From the NCBI GenBank assembly GCA_902766005.1, contig CACXCB010000150.1:1-45239 (forward strand): a DNA stretch of 45,239 nt, given 5' to 3'. Both the position numbers and the translations under genes were made by a program. Every line of letters begins with the position of its first letter. Position 1 is the first letter of the stretch. Origin of the DNA: an uncultured Erysipelotrichaceae bacterium (lineage in GTDB: Bacteria > Bacillota_I > Bacilli_A > Erysipelotrichales > Erysipelotrichaceae). A model generated the notes under the pieces. That model did not search any database. It was not told the DNA's origin and was given only the letters and a program-made list of their open reading frames with translations. Below are positions 35,397 through 42,452 of this stretch, one piece after another.

Positions 35397-35418
35397 ATTG
35401 TTAGTTAAAACTAACAAT
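35397..35418 (+). promoter_or_regulatory. Second copy of the candidate iron-type operator
   Basis: Arms ATTGTTAGTT (35397-35406) and AACTAACAAT (35409-35418) are perfect inverted repeats around AA. The core GTTAGTTAAAACTAACAA shares 15 of 18 bases with the site at 34377-34394. It lies between the flavodoxin stop and the DUF6110-like gene. The stem could also act as a weak terminator for the flavodoxin transcript. Confidence 0.6.
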
Positions 35419-35448
35419 TTCTCGGACTTCGCCTTTTCTAACCGAAAA

Positions 35449-35466
35449 TGACGTTGTAAAATGTCA
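35449..35466 (+). promoter_or_regulatory. Dyad overlapping the -10 of the DUF6110-like/ATPase unit
   Basis: TGACGTT-GTAA-AATGTCA (35449-35466) is an imperfect dyad (one mismatch in seven pairs) that covers a -10-like TAAAAT (35457-35462). The -35 is poor. Such placement suggests a second regulator binding site, possibly a metal sensor, at the same promoter. Confidence 0.35.
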
Positions 35467-35482
35467 CTGACGGGAGGGAAAT

Positions 35483-35767
35483 ATGAATTGGATTAAAACA
35501 AGATTCCTTGCTTATGGCGTGCTGCTTGGATCCGCAGGCGTAAAAATGCTGACAAGCGATGATGCTAAAAAAGCGTATACACATATTACGGCAGCAGTGA
35601 TGCGTGGAACAGACTACGTCATTAAAACTGCAACAACTCTGAAAGAAAACTGTGAAGATATTGCTGCAGATGCAAGAGAGATCAATGACACACGTGCTGA
35701 AGAAAAAGAAAAGAAAATGATCGCGGATGCCAAGGCTGTTTTGGCAGAAGCACAGGAAACATTGTAG
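35483..35767 (+). CDS. DUF6110-like small membrane-associated protein
   Basis: The 94-residue protein has a short hydrophobic N-terminus (FLAYGVLLGSAGVKML) followed by SDDAKKAYTHITAAVMRGTD and a charged helix with KENCEDIAADAREIND. I recognise the pattern as DUF6110, small proteins that accompany heavy-metal P-type ATPases in Clostridia. It may be an accessory or chaperone for the pump. GGGAGG precedes the start. The ATPase gene follows after 41 bases that hold a strong hairpin. Confidence 0.7.
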   Translation: MNWIKTRFLAYGVLLGSAGVKMLTSDDAKKAYTHITAAVMRGTDYVIKTATTLKENCEDIAADAREINDTRAEEKEKKMIADAKAVLAEAQETL

Positions 35768-35808
35768 AAGGAGATTCCCCACTGTGTTGCAGTGGGGATT
35801 ATTCAATT
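35768..35808 (+). promoter_or_regulatory. Hairpin between a Shine-Dalgarno sequence and the ATPase start codon
   Basis: AAGGAG (35768-35773) is followed by a nine-base-pair stem (TCCCCACTG 35776-35784 with CAGTGGGGA 35790-35798, loop TGTTG), then ten bases and the ATG at 35809. No other ribosome site is near the ATG except GGGG inside the stem. Folding would bring AAGGAG within about 12 bases of the start. No T-run follows, so it is not a standard terminator. Confidence 0.6.
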
Positions 35809-37896
35809 ATGAAATGTTATATATTGCATGAGTCAAAAGGCAGGATGCGTATCCATCTGAATCAGTATCATATGACGATGGAACAGGCTGAAATGCTGGA
35901 AACGTATCTGTATACAATCAATGGAGTAACCAAAGCAAAAGTCAGTGAAAGAACAATGAATGCCATTGTCTTATTTCAGGGTAGCCGTGAAGCCCTTATC
36001 GATGCTTTTGCCGGTTTTCATTATGAAGATATCAAAGATGAACCGGATATTCATGGCCGTCAGCTGAATCATGAATATGAGGAGAAAATATACTGGCATG
36101 TTGCCAGGCGCATTGTGAACAGATTGCTTTTGCCGCCGGTAGTCCGTGAAGCTGTTACAATCATCAAAGCGGTTCCGTTTATATTTGCGGGTTTGAAAAC
36201 TCTGCTCAAAGGAAAAATGGAAGTTTCCGTTCTTGATGCGGTGACAATTTCCGTTTCCATGGCACAACGTGATTTTCCAACGGCTTCAAGTATTATTTTC
36301 CTTCTGGGGCTTTCGGAAATTCTCGAAGAATGGACACATCGTAAAACGGTTGATGATCTGGCAAAATCCATGTCGCTGAACATTGACAAGGTATGGATGC
36401 GATGTGCAGACGGACAGGAAGTTCTTGTTGATATACGGGATATAAATCAGGAAGATGAAATCATCGTGCATACAGGCAATACGATTCCTCTTGACGGGAT
36501 TGTAAAAGAAGGGGATATCAATGTCAATCAGTCATCCATGACGGGCGAATCTGTTGCGGTGCATAAGAAAGCAGGAGATTATGTTTATGCCGGAACCGTA
36601 GTGGAAGAAGGCAATTGCAGTATCATTGTCAAGGCGGCTAACGGCAAAGGAAGATATGACAAGATTGTGCGGATGATTGAAGAATCTGAAAAGATGAAGT
36701 CCGATGTTGAAAGCAAAGCGGTACATCTGGCAGACAGTCTTGTCCCATACAGCTTCCTGGGAACACTTGCAGTGTATCTTTGTACCCGAAATCTGAATAA
36801 GGCTATGGCTGTCTTGATGGTGGATTATTCCTGTGCATTGAAGCTTTCTATGCCGATTTCCGTTCTTTCTGCGATGAAAGAGAGCGCTGAATACAGGCTG
36901 TCTGTGAAAGGCGGAAAGTTTCTGGAGAAGATACATGAAGCAGATACGATTGTATTCGATAAGACAGGGACACTGACCTATTCGCGTCCGCACGTGCATT
37001 CCATAGAAGTGTTTGATCATCATGATCCTGATGAAATGTTAAGATTGGCTGCATGCCTGGAGGAACATTTTCCGCATTCTATTGCCAATGCGGTTGTCAA
37101 AGAAGCAGAAAGAAGAAACCTGATACATGAAGAGAAACACTCCAAAGTGGAATATGTTGTTGCACACGGCATTGCTTCTTCCATCGATGGACAAAAGGTG
37201 GTCATCGGATCATATCATTTCATTTTTGAGGACGAAAAATGTATCATTCCGCAAGGGGAAGAGGAAAGGTTCAACAGTCTTCCGGAAGAATACAGTCACC
37301 TGCACCTGGCAATCGGAGGAAGACTGGCTGCCGTCATACTGATTGAAGATGCAATACGGCCTGAAGCGGCATATGTAATTCAAAATCTGCGTAAAAAGGG
37401 AATACGAAATATTGTTTTAATGACAGGGGATTCATACCGTACAGCGGAAGCTGTCGCAAAGATGGTAGGTATTGAAGAATTCTATGCAGAAGTGCTTCCG
37501 GAAGAAAAGGCGGAATATATCAGGAAAGAACATGCACAAGGACGTAAAGTGATTATGCTTGGGGACGGAATCAATGATTCTGTGGCTCTTTCCGAAGCGG
37601 ATTGCGGCATTGCGGTCAGTGACGGTGCAGCTATCGCAAGAGAAATCGCCGATGTTACAATAGGCAATGATAATCTCTATGATCTGCTCACATTGAAAGA
37701 TATCTCAGATGCGGCAATGCAACGGATCAACAATAACTACCGTTTCATCATGTCATTTAATACGGCTTTGATTCTCCTTGGTGTATTTGGTGTTATTACA
37801 CCGGCTCTGGCTGCATATCTTCACAATACTTCCACCCTTGCCATCAGCATGTATTCAATGACAAATCTTCTTAGTGAAAAGGAAAGAATCTCATAA
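35809..37896 (+). CDS. P1B-type heavy-metal-translocating ATPase
   Basis: This 695-residue membrane pump has the phosphorylation motif DKTGTLT (D384), TGES (245-248), and hinge GDGIND (585-590). The membrane metal site, usually CPC, CPH, SPC or TPC, reads DYSCALKLSMP here (S341-C342-A343). The HP motif of the nucleotide domain reads FPHSIA (H423-S424). The N-terminal region (about 1-80) looks like a degenerate HMA domain without CxxC. Metal specificity is therefore open. The operator upstream suggests iron or manganese export rather than copper. It is co-transcribed with the DUF6110-like gene and ends at a terminator. Confidence 0.9.
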   Translation: MKCYILHESKGRMRIHLNQYHMTMEQAEMLETYLYTINGVTKAKVSERTMNAIVLFQGSREALIDAFAGFHYEDIKDEPDIHGRQLNHEYEEKIYWHVARRIVNRLLLPPVVREAVTIIKAVPFIFAGLKTLLKGKMEVSVLDAVTISVSMAQRDFPTASSIIFLLGLSEILEEWTHRKTVDDLAKSMSLNIDKVWMRCADGQEVLVDIRDINQEDEIIVHTGNTIPLDGIVKEGDINVNQSSMTGESVAVHKKAGDYVYAGTVVEEGNCSIIVKAANGKGRYDKIVRMIEESEKMKSDVESKAVHLADSLVPYSFLGTLAVYLCTRNLNKAMAVLMVDYSCALKLSMPISVLSAMKESAEYRLSVKGGKFLEKIHEADTIVFDKTGTLTYSRPHVHSIEVFDHHDPDEMLRLAACLEEHFPHSIANAVVKEAERRNLIHEEKHSKVEYVVAHGIASSIDGQKVVIGSYHFIFEDEKCIIPQGEEERFNSLPEEYSHLHLAIGGRLAAVILIEDAIRPEAAYVIQNLRKKGIRNIVLMTGDSYRTAEAVAKMVGIEEFYAEVLPEEKAEYIRKEHAQGRKVIMLGDGINDSVALSEADCGIAVSDGAAIAREIADVTIGNDNLYDLLTLKDISDAAMQRINNNYRFIMSFNTALILLGVFGVITPALAAYLHNTSTLAISMYSMTNLLSEKERIS

Positions 37897-37901
37897 TTCT
37901 C

Positions 37902-37952
37902 AAAAGGATATATGCTTAAAGCATTTTATGCATAAACAAATATCCTTTTTTT
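37902..37952 (+). terminator. Terminator of the ATPase unit
   Basis: AAAAGGATAT (37902-37911) pairs perfectly with ATATCCTTTT (37940-37949), with seven T's at the end. The long loop contains the smaller ATGCTT/AAGCAT hairpin. Confidence 0.8.
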
Positions 37953-37991
37953 AGTGAATCTCTGCACTGCATGAACATTTGAACAAAAAAT

Positions 37992-38043
37992 AGCCGCGCA
38001 TTCCCCCACTTCTAAGCGCGGCGAAAGTGGCGGTCAAGCGGCT
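37992..38043 (+). repeat. Left-end structured sequence of the IS1341-type element
   Basis: GCCGCGC (37993-37999) can pair with GCGCGGC (38016-38022); CCACTT (38006-38011) with AAGTGG (38025-38030); and AGCCGC (37992-37997) with GCGGCT (38038-38043). The alternatives overlap, as at IS605-type single-strand ends recognised by a TnpA acting in trans. Confidence 0.6.
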
Positions 38044-38050
38044 TTTGATT

Positions 38051-38079
38051 TTGTCCGGATGATGCATTAATGATATAAT
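38051..38079 (+). promoter_or_regulatory. Promoter of tnpB
   Basis: TTGTCC (38051-38056) and a perfect TATAAT (38074-38079) are 17 bases apart, with a leader of about 22 bases to the ATG at 38108 and AAAGGAG at 38092-38098. Confidence 0.65.
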
Positions 38080-38107
38080 ATATACTGTGTGAAAGGAGAA
38101 AGAACAC

Positions 38108-39412
38108 ATGAGCTATCATCATATTTCAAGCTATGCTGTGGAACTCAGGAATGATTATGCACTTCTGAAAGAGCTGCAGTCTGTCTATGATTCGGCAGTA
38201 AGCTATCTTCTTTCTCCTGTTCTCAATGAGTGGGAATCAATTAAGGATATTGATTCTTCAGATGCCAGAATGTCTGTCATGGAAACGATTGTCCATACCA
38301 CTAAGTCGCATACCGCCAGGTATGATTTCGATGAGAAGTTCTACAAGATGCCAAGCTATCTGAGGCGGAGTGCCATTCTGAAGGCGGTAGGCATTGTTTC
38401 ATCTTATAAGTCAAACCTGAACAATGGTACGAACGCAGCACTCTCTTATAAACATCACAATTGTCCTGCTTTGTACAAAGACAATGTTTTTAAATGGAAG
38501 GATGATTATACCGTCTCTATCAAGGTGTATAAGAAAAACGACTGGGTGTGGCACGACTTCCGTCTGCGGAAAACAGACGCTGATTATCTGAAGATGCGGA
38601 TGACCGTAAACAACAGATGTAAGATTTTCGCTCCCGTGCTTGAGAAAAAGTACGGCAAGTATTTTCTGCGCTTTGCGCTGGAAGAGATGATTGATTTTCC
38701 TGATGTAAGCATATTCGAGCGAAAAGCCTGCTGTGTGGATATGGGGCTTCTGAACGATGCGGTATGCAGTGTGATGGATGTACATGGAACTGTCCTGGGC
38801 CGTCATTTTATTAACTGTGCCAGAGAAAAAGACTCTGTACGGAATGCACTGCATCGTGTATCGGTTTTTCAGAGACTTCATGGAGGCCATGATGTCAGGC
38901 ATCTTTGGAATGTGGCAGTCAGGAGAAACGAGAACCTCGCCAACAAAGCCGCACATGAGATAGTCGCATATGCCAGAGAAACCGGATGCCATGTCATCGT
39001 ATTTGAGTATCTGGATACGAAGGGAAAGAAGCGCGGTTCCAGAAGACAGCGTCTTCATCACTGGAAACACCGTGCCATTCAGAAGAAGGTTGAGTCGCTG
39101 GCTCACAAATACGGCATTCGTATCAGCAGAGTGTGCGCGTACAACACTTCAAAACTTGCGTATGACGGAAGCGGTGAGGTGAAGCGCGGCAGAAAGGTAA
39201 GCGATGATACTCCTTATGACATTTGTTGTTTTCAGAGCGGCAAATATTACAACTGCGACTTAAACGCAAGTTATAACATCGGAGCACGGTATTTTATCCG
39301 TGAGCTGATAAACGCTTTACCCGGTATAAAGGCAGAAGTTCCTGATATCGGGGGTGGAACCCGACGGGTACTGGCGGACCTGTGGCGTATCAACGCTGCA
39401 GTCTGTCTGTAA
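38108..39412 (+). CDS. tnpB: RNA-guided nuclease TnpB
   Basis: TnpB is the RNA-guided DNA endonuclease of IS200/IS605 elements and the ancestor of Cas12. The 434-residue protein keeps the three RuvC acidic residues: D211 in VDMGLLND, E300 in IVFEYLD, and D384 in CDLNASYNIG. The zinc finger is degenerate. The first CxxC, expected after NTSK, is replaced by LAYDGSG (350-356), while CCFQSGKYYNC (373-383) remains. The N-terminal domain is divergent, without the usual GC..R/N..WN pattern. The frame is intact with its own promoter and AAAGGAG, so it is probably expressed and catalytic. Confidence 0.9.
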   Translation: MSYHHISSYAVELRNDYALLKELQSVYDSAVSYLLSPVLNEWESIKDIDSSDARMSVMETIVHTTKSHTARYDFDEKFYKMPSYLRRSAILKAVGIVSSYKSNLNNGTNAALSYKHHNCPALYKDNVFKWKDDYTVSIKVYKKNDWVWHDFRLRKTDADYLKMRMTVNNRCKIFAPVLEKKYGKYFLRFALEEMIDFPDVSIFERKACCVDMGLLNDAVCSVMDVHGTVLGRHFINCAREKDSVRNALHRVSVFQRLHGGHDVRHLWNVAVRRNENLANKAAHEIVAYARETGCHVIVFEYLDTKGKKRGSRRQRLHHWKHRAIQKKVESLAHKYGIRISRVCAYNTSKLAYDGSGEVKRGRKVSDDTPYDICCFQSGKYYNCDLNASYNIGARYFIRELINALPGIKAEVPDIGGGTRRVLADLWRINAAVCL

Positions 39413-39582
39413 CCCCGATGAAAGTCTCTGTTCAGTTGGTGCCTTATCCAAAGGGTCTGCGGATTTTTATCCTTAAGACTGTAGCTGGCACCGTATCGGG
39501 ATGGAGACGAAAGTCTGATGGAACACAAGCCATCGGAAGAAGCCCCTTCCTCTTAGCGTAAGCGTAGGGAGGGGAGGTTCAC
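39413..39582 (+). ncRNA. Candidate omega-RNA / right end of the TnpB element
   Basis: The 3' region folds into nested stems: CCCGAT (39414-39419) with ATCGGG (39495-39500), enclosing GGTGCC (39438-39443) with GGCACC (39487-39492), enclosing a GGAT/ATCC hairpin. Then come AGAC-GAAA-GTCT (39505-39516, a GNRA tetraloop), GATGG (39517-39521) with CCATC (39530-39534), and the right-end hairpin CCCCTTCC (39543-39550) with GGGAGGGG (39567-39574). This is the arrangement of omega-RNA scaffolds, which may start inside tnpB. The guide would be the flanking sequence after 39582. Confidence 0.65.
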
Positions 39583-39604
39583 ACTGTTGATCGTTGCATG
39601 ATGC

Positions 39605-39633
39605 TTGCAGGGATGGAAATGAATCGATAAAAT
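39605..39633 (+). promoter_or_regulatory. Candidate promoter of the nitroreductase gene
   Basis: TTGCAG (39605-39610) and TAAAAT (39628-39633) are 17 bases apart. The sequence right after the element's right end, which would be the TnpB guide, reaches almost to this -35. Confidence 0.4.
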
Positions 39634-39655
39634 GGAGACAGAAAGAGGTATTGCA

Positions 39656-40168
39656 ATGAAGACAATTTTGGAAAGAAGATCCTGCCGTTCATTTACGGAT
39701 GAGCCTGTCGCAAAAGAAATGATCGAAAAAGTGGCGGAAGCAGGAAAGTATGCTCCTTCGGGGATGGGAAAACAGTCTCCGATCATCCTTGCGGTTTCAA
39801 ATAAAGAACTCAGAGATAAAATGTCTGTTTGGAATGCAAAAGCTATGGGGAAAGAGGATATGGATCCGTTCTATGGTGCTCCTGTTGTTCTGTCCGTGCT
39901 GGCGAATAAAGCAGTCCCGACATATATTTATGATGGCTCTGTCGCAATTGAAAACATGCTTTTGGAAGCTCAGGATTTAGGGCTCGGTGCATGTTGGATT
40001 CACAGGGCAAAACAGATGTTCGACAGTGAGGAGGGAAAACAGCTTCTTGCTGAACTTGGCATAGAAGGGGAGTATGAAGGAATCGGCAATGTGATTCTCG
40101 GTCATCCCAAATCTGCACCTGCTCCGGCAAAGGAAAAGAAAAAGGATTACATTTATTACGTTGAGTGA
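39656..40168 (+). CDS. Nitroreductase-family FMN oxidoreductase
   Basis: The 170-residue protein begins MKTILERRSCRSFTDEPV, the conserved phosphate/FMN-binding start of the family (RRSxRxF), followed by AGKYAPSGMGKQSP, VAIENMLLEAQDLGLGACWI and GNVILGHPKSAP. It reduces nitroaromatics, quinones or similar acceptors with NAD(P)H; the physiological substrate is unknown. I chose ATG 39656, with AAAGAGG seven bases upstream, over an earlier ATG at 39632 that lies in the -10 region. A bidirectional terminator follows. Confidence 0.9.
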   Translation: MKTILERRSCRSFTDEPVAKEMIEKVAEAGKYAPSGMGKQSPIILAVSNKELRDKMSVWNAKAMGKEDMDPFYGAPVVLSVLANKAVPTYIYDGSVAIENMLLEAQDLGLGACWIHRAKQMFDSEEGKQLLAELGIEGEYEGIGNVILGHPKSAPAPAKEKKKDYIYYVE

Positions 40169-40170
40169 AA

Positions 40171-40192
40171 AAAGGATGCATGTGCATCCTTT
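40171..40192. terminator. Bidirectional terminator between convergent genes
   Basis: AAAGGATGCA (40171-40180) and TGCATCCTTT (40183-40192) are perfect arms around TG. The - strand side is followed by T's (complement of AAAAAA before 40171). It includes the stop of the deacetylase gene. Confidence 0.8.
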
Positions 40193-41666
40193 AATTGTTG
40201 ATCGGGTGATGAGCGGTTGGGCTTCCTGCACTGATCGGCAGGAATGCATAACCGTTTTCTTTTCCCCATTTGATAATATCTTCAACAGCAGCTACTGAAT
40301 AGTCTTTGACATCATGTTGCAAAACGACAGAGGATCTTCCATATTCGGTGTTGGAAGCAATCTGTGTTGTCACGTTGGTGAAAACTACCTGTGTATCCGT
40401 TGTTTCGCCAGCATCGCCACTGGTAACATTCCAGTCAAAATACTGATAGCCTTTCTGCTCAGCCTGCTGGGCAAGGCGGGACATAATGCCCTGGTTGTAA
40501 TTGGCACTGATCGTATTGGAACTGCCGCCGGGGAAACGGAAGAATGTTGTCCTTGAACCTGTTTGTGCAGCAATCGCATCATTCTGTCTGTCGAAATCTG
40601 CCCAATAAGCATCATCACTGGCATAGATTGTGGCGTAGTTATGCGTAGCGGTGTGGACAGCTACAGTATGTCCTGCTTCTGCTGCTCTTTTCATGCAGTA
40701 AGCATATGCAGGATAAGCTGATGTGGTGAAGAAGGTAACCTTGACATTGTATTTGTCCAGTATATCCAGCAATTCATCTGTATACTGTCCCGGACCGTCG
40801 TCGAATGTCAGATAAATGATTTTGGAACGGTCGGGAATGGTTCCATCGTCACTTTTCTCAATGACATGAACGGTTCGTGTGATGACTGCCTGGTTGTCAT
40901 GGGAGTCGCTTACCGTATATGTCAGGGTATAGTTGCCGGGAACAGCTGTATCCACGGAACCTTCCACAGTGACATTGGAAGTGACATCACCGTCACAATC
41001 ATCTTCAGCAGTGTATCGATCCGTATACTGGCTCCATTGTTCCAGAAGTATGTCTCCGCCATCTTCGAGAGAAATGACAGGAGGCATGCGGTCATCATAG
41101 ACGATTTCCCTTTCTGCTGTGGCGGTATTTCCGGAAGAGTCGGTAACCGAGTAATATACTTTGCCGTCTTTTTCCTCTGATGTGACTGACAGGGAAATGT
41201 CTCCGTCATAATTGTCGATTGCTGTAAGACCTTCCTCGACATAAGGGTGGTTGAACGGGGTATAGGTGTCAGGATTGGAAAGCAGCTCAATGACAGGTGC
41301 TGTTGTATCCTGTACGATAACTTTTCTTTGAATTTCTGCTTCGCTTCGGTTTGTTTTGGCATGGTATGTAATTGTAAACTCGCCAAGCTGATCCGTGATG
41401 TTATCGGAAACAGCAGGGGTAACTTTGGATTTTATAAAACCGATATAAGCATTTTTCTCATATGCATTTACACCCGGATCTTCCCATTCCTCACCATATT
41501 CAACATACAGCGGATTATCACCTTTTAAGGTGAGAACCATTTCATATTTATTCAGGAAGATAAAAGAAAAAATATAGGATATCAATGCAACTAATATGAA
41601 TATAACCGGAAGTCTCAGTTTTTTCTTTTGCTTGTGTTTTTTATTTCTGTTCTTATTTGAAACCAT
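40191..41666 (-). CDS. Membrane-anchored polysaccharide deacetylase with Ig-like domains
   Basis: The 491-residue protein probably removes acetyl groups from peptidoglycan or another surface glycan. A very basic N-terminus and one membrane helix (residues 19-37) precede two or three Ig-like DUF5011 domains (about 45-270), then a NodB (CE4) domain. NodB motifs are TFDDGPG (D289, D290), HTATH (metal ligands H338, H342), FFRFPGG (R377), and VVLQHD near the end. I chose ATG 41666 (MVSNKNRNKK), with AGAGGA four bases upstream; an in-frame extension to 41753 would run through the next terminator. It is probably expressed singly. Confidence 0.9.
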   Translation of the reverse strand: MVSNKNRNKKHKQKKKLRLPVIFILVALISYIFSFIFLNKYEMVLTLKGDNPLYVEYGEEWEDPGVNAYEKNAYIGFIKSKVTPAVSDNITDQLGEFTITYHAKTNRSEAEIQRKVIVQDTTAPVIELLSNPDTYTPFNHPYVEEGLTAIDNYDGDISLSVTSEEKDGKVYYSVTDSSGNTATAEREIVYDDRMPPVISLEDGGDILLEQWSQYTDRYTAEDDCDGDVTSNVTVEGSVDTAVPGNYTLTYTVSDSHDNQAVITRTVHVIEKSDDGTIPDRSKIIYLTFDDGPGQYTDELLDILDKYNVKVTFFTTSAYPAYAYCMKRAAEAGHTVAVHTATHNYATIYASDDAYWADFDRQNDAIAAQTGSRTTFFRFPGGSSNTISANYNQGIMSRLAQQAEQKGYQYFDWNVTSGDAGETTDTQVVFTNVTTQIASNTEYGRSSVVLQHDVKDYSVAAVEDIIKWGKENGYAFLPISAGSPTAHHPINN

Positions 41667-41723
41667 ATCATCCTCTCCGGGAATAATTTTACCATGAAAT
41701 AAATGAATGTTTCTTAAGAAATG

Positions 41724-41749
41724 AAAAAAAGACAGTTTTACCTGTCTTT
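41724..41749 (-). terminator. Terminator of the 101-residue repeat-protein gene
   Basis: AAAGACAG (41728-41735) pairs with CTGTCTTT (41742-41749). On the - strand it is followed by seven T's. Confidence 0.85.
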
Positions 41750-41752
41750 GCA

Positions 41753-42058
41753 TTATTTGCCAATCAGATCTTTTGCTTTGTTCAAGAGTCCTTCGCCTGC
41801 TTCTTTTGCCTCGCCTGCAATTCTGGACAAATCTTCTTTTGTCAGTTTTCCGTCTTCGCCAAGCAATGCTTTCATAGGAGCTGTTTCCTTGATCGCTGCA
41901 GCAACCTTTTCCAGATCATCTTTTCCGAGTTTTCCGTCTTCACCGAGAATCTTTTTCAGAAATTCACTGTTGGAAGCAGCAGCTTTCATCTTTTCAGGAC
42001 TGTCTTTCACAACATCCAATACTTTTTTGACATATGCATCAATATTGATATCTGCCAT
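41753..42058 (-). CDS. Small helical repeat protein (101 aa)
   Basis: The protein contains two tandem units, LGEDGKLGKDDLEKVAAAIK (about residues 38-57) and LGEDGKLTKEDLSRIAGEAK (about 65-84), each an acidic loop followed by a helix. The loop recalls half an EF-hand or a dockerin-like loop, but it has too few acidic ligands for a canonical EF-hand. There is no signal peptide. AAGGAGG precedes the start. Function unknown; it is highly charged and probably abundant or stress-related only by guess. Confidence 0.7.
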   Translation of the reverse strand: MADINIDAYVKKVLDVVKDSPEKMKAAASNSEFLKKILGEDGKLGKDDLEKVAAAIKETAPMKALLGEDGKLTKEDLSRIAGEAKEAGEGLLNKAKDLIGK

Positions 42059-42076
42059 AACGTCCTCCTTGTATTT

Positions 42077-42130
42077 ATTATAGCTGAAAAAAACAAAATC
42101 AGTGAAATAAAAAACAACACATGATATAAT
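42077..42130. promoter_or_regulatory. Overlapping divergent promoters
   Basis: On the + strand, GTGAAA (42102-42107) and TATAAT (42125-42130) are 17 bases apart. On the - strand, TTCACT (42106-42101) and TATAAT (42082-42077) are 18 apart. The two -35 regions share the same bases, so polymerase binding at one may exclude the other. Confidence 0.5.
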
Positions 42131-42155
42131 CCATATTGAAAACAGGAGGTTTATT

Positions 42156-42413
42156 ATGGAACAGTTAGAGTTTAAATTTGATACGCAGCTGTTGATTGAT
42201 GGACAGGATCTGGACGAAGACGTGATTCATGATTATATTACAGAGCATTTTAAGGGAGATTGCCTGCTCGTCGTCGGAGATGATACATTGATCAAAATCC
42301 ATTTCCACACAAACGAACCATGGCTTGTACTTGAATACGGACAGTCCATCGGTGACATCTATGATGTTGTTGTAGAAAACATGCAAAGACAGGAAGAAGG
42401 ACTTAAAGGATAA
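42156..42413 (+). CDS. Orphan FakA/YloV middle-domain-like protein (85 aa)
   Basis: The 85-residue protein matches only the middle, metal-binding part of fatty-acid kinase FakA (YloV/DAK-like): FKGDCLLVVGDDTLIKIHFH then TNEPWLVLEYGQSIGDIYDV and VVENMQRQ. The HFHT pair of histidines that binds zinc in FakA is kept. The nearby cysteine block (YCTEF in FakA) is replaced by LEFKFDTQLLI. The nucleotide-binding and C-terminal lobes are absent. ACAGGAGG precedes the start and the frame is intact, so this is a stand-alone protein rather than a visible truncation. Function unknown. Confidence 0.7.
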   Translation: MEQLEFKFDTQLLIDGQDLDEDVIHDYITEHFKGDCLLVVGDDTLIKIHFHTNEPWLVLEYGQSIGDIYDVVVENMQRQEEGLKG

Positions 42414-42425
42414 ATCCTTCTTTTT
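42396..42425 (+). terminator. Weak terminator before tldD
   Basis: GAAGGA (42396-42401) can pair with TCCTTC (42415-42420), or AAGGA (42406-42410) with TCCTT (42415-42419). TTTTT follows (42421-42425). It overlaps the end of the FakA-like gene and lies 28 bases before tldD. Confidence 0.55.
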
Positions 42426-42452
42426 CGTTAAGGATAGAAAAAGGAGTTTGTT

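Larger units (their letters stand above)
37985..39582 (+). mobile_element. IS1341-type (IS200/IS605 superfamily) element carrying only tnpB
   Basis: A complete element with no tnpA: a structured left end (37992-38043), tnpB (38108-39412), a folded 3' region and a right-end hairpin finishing GAGGTTCAC (39574-39582). Elements of this group have no terminal inverted repeats and no target duplication. The left boundary is uncertain, most likely just after TTTGAAC (about 37984), which would then be the target-adjacent motif. It sits between the ATPase terminator and the nitroreductase promoter and does not interrupt a visible gene. Confidence 0.75.

Noticed and set aside
38108..39412. TnpB as a nuclease-dead transcriptional repressor (TldR type)
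   Set aside because: All three RuvC acidic residues (D211, E300, D384) are present.
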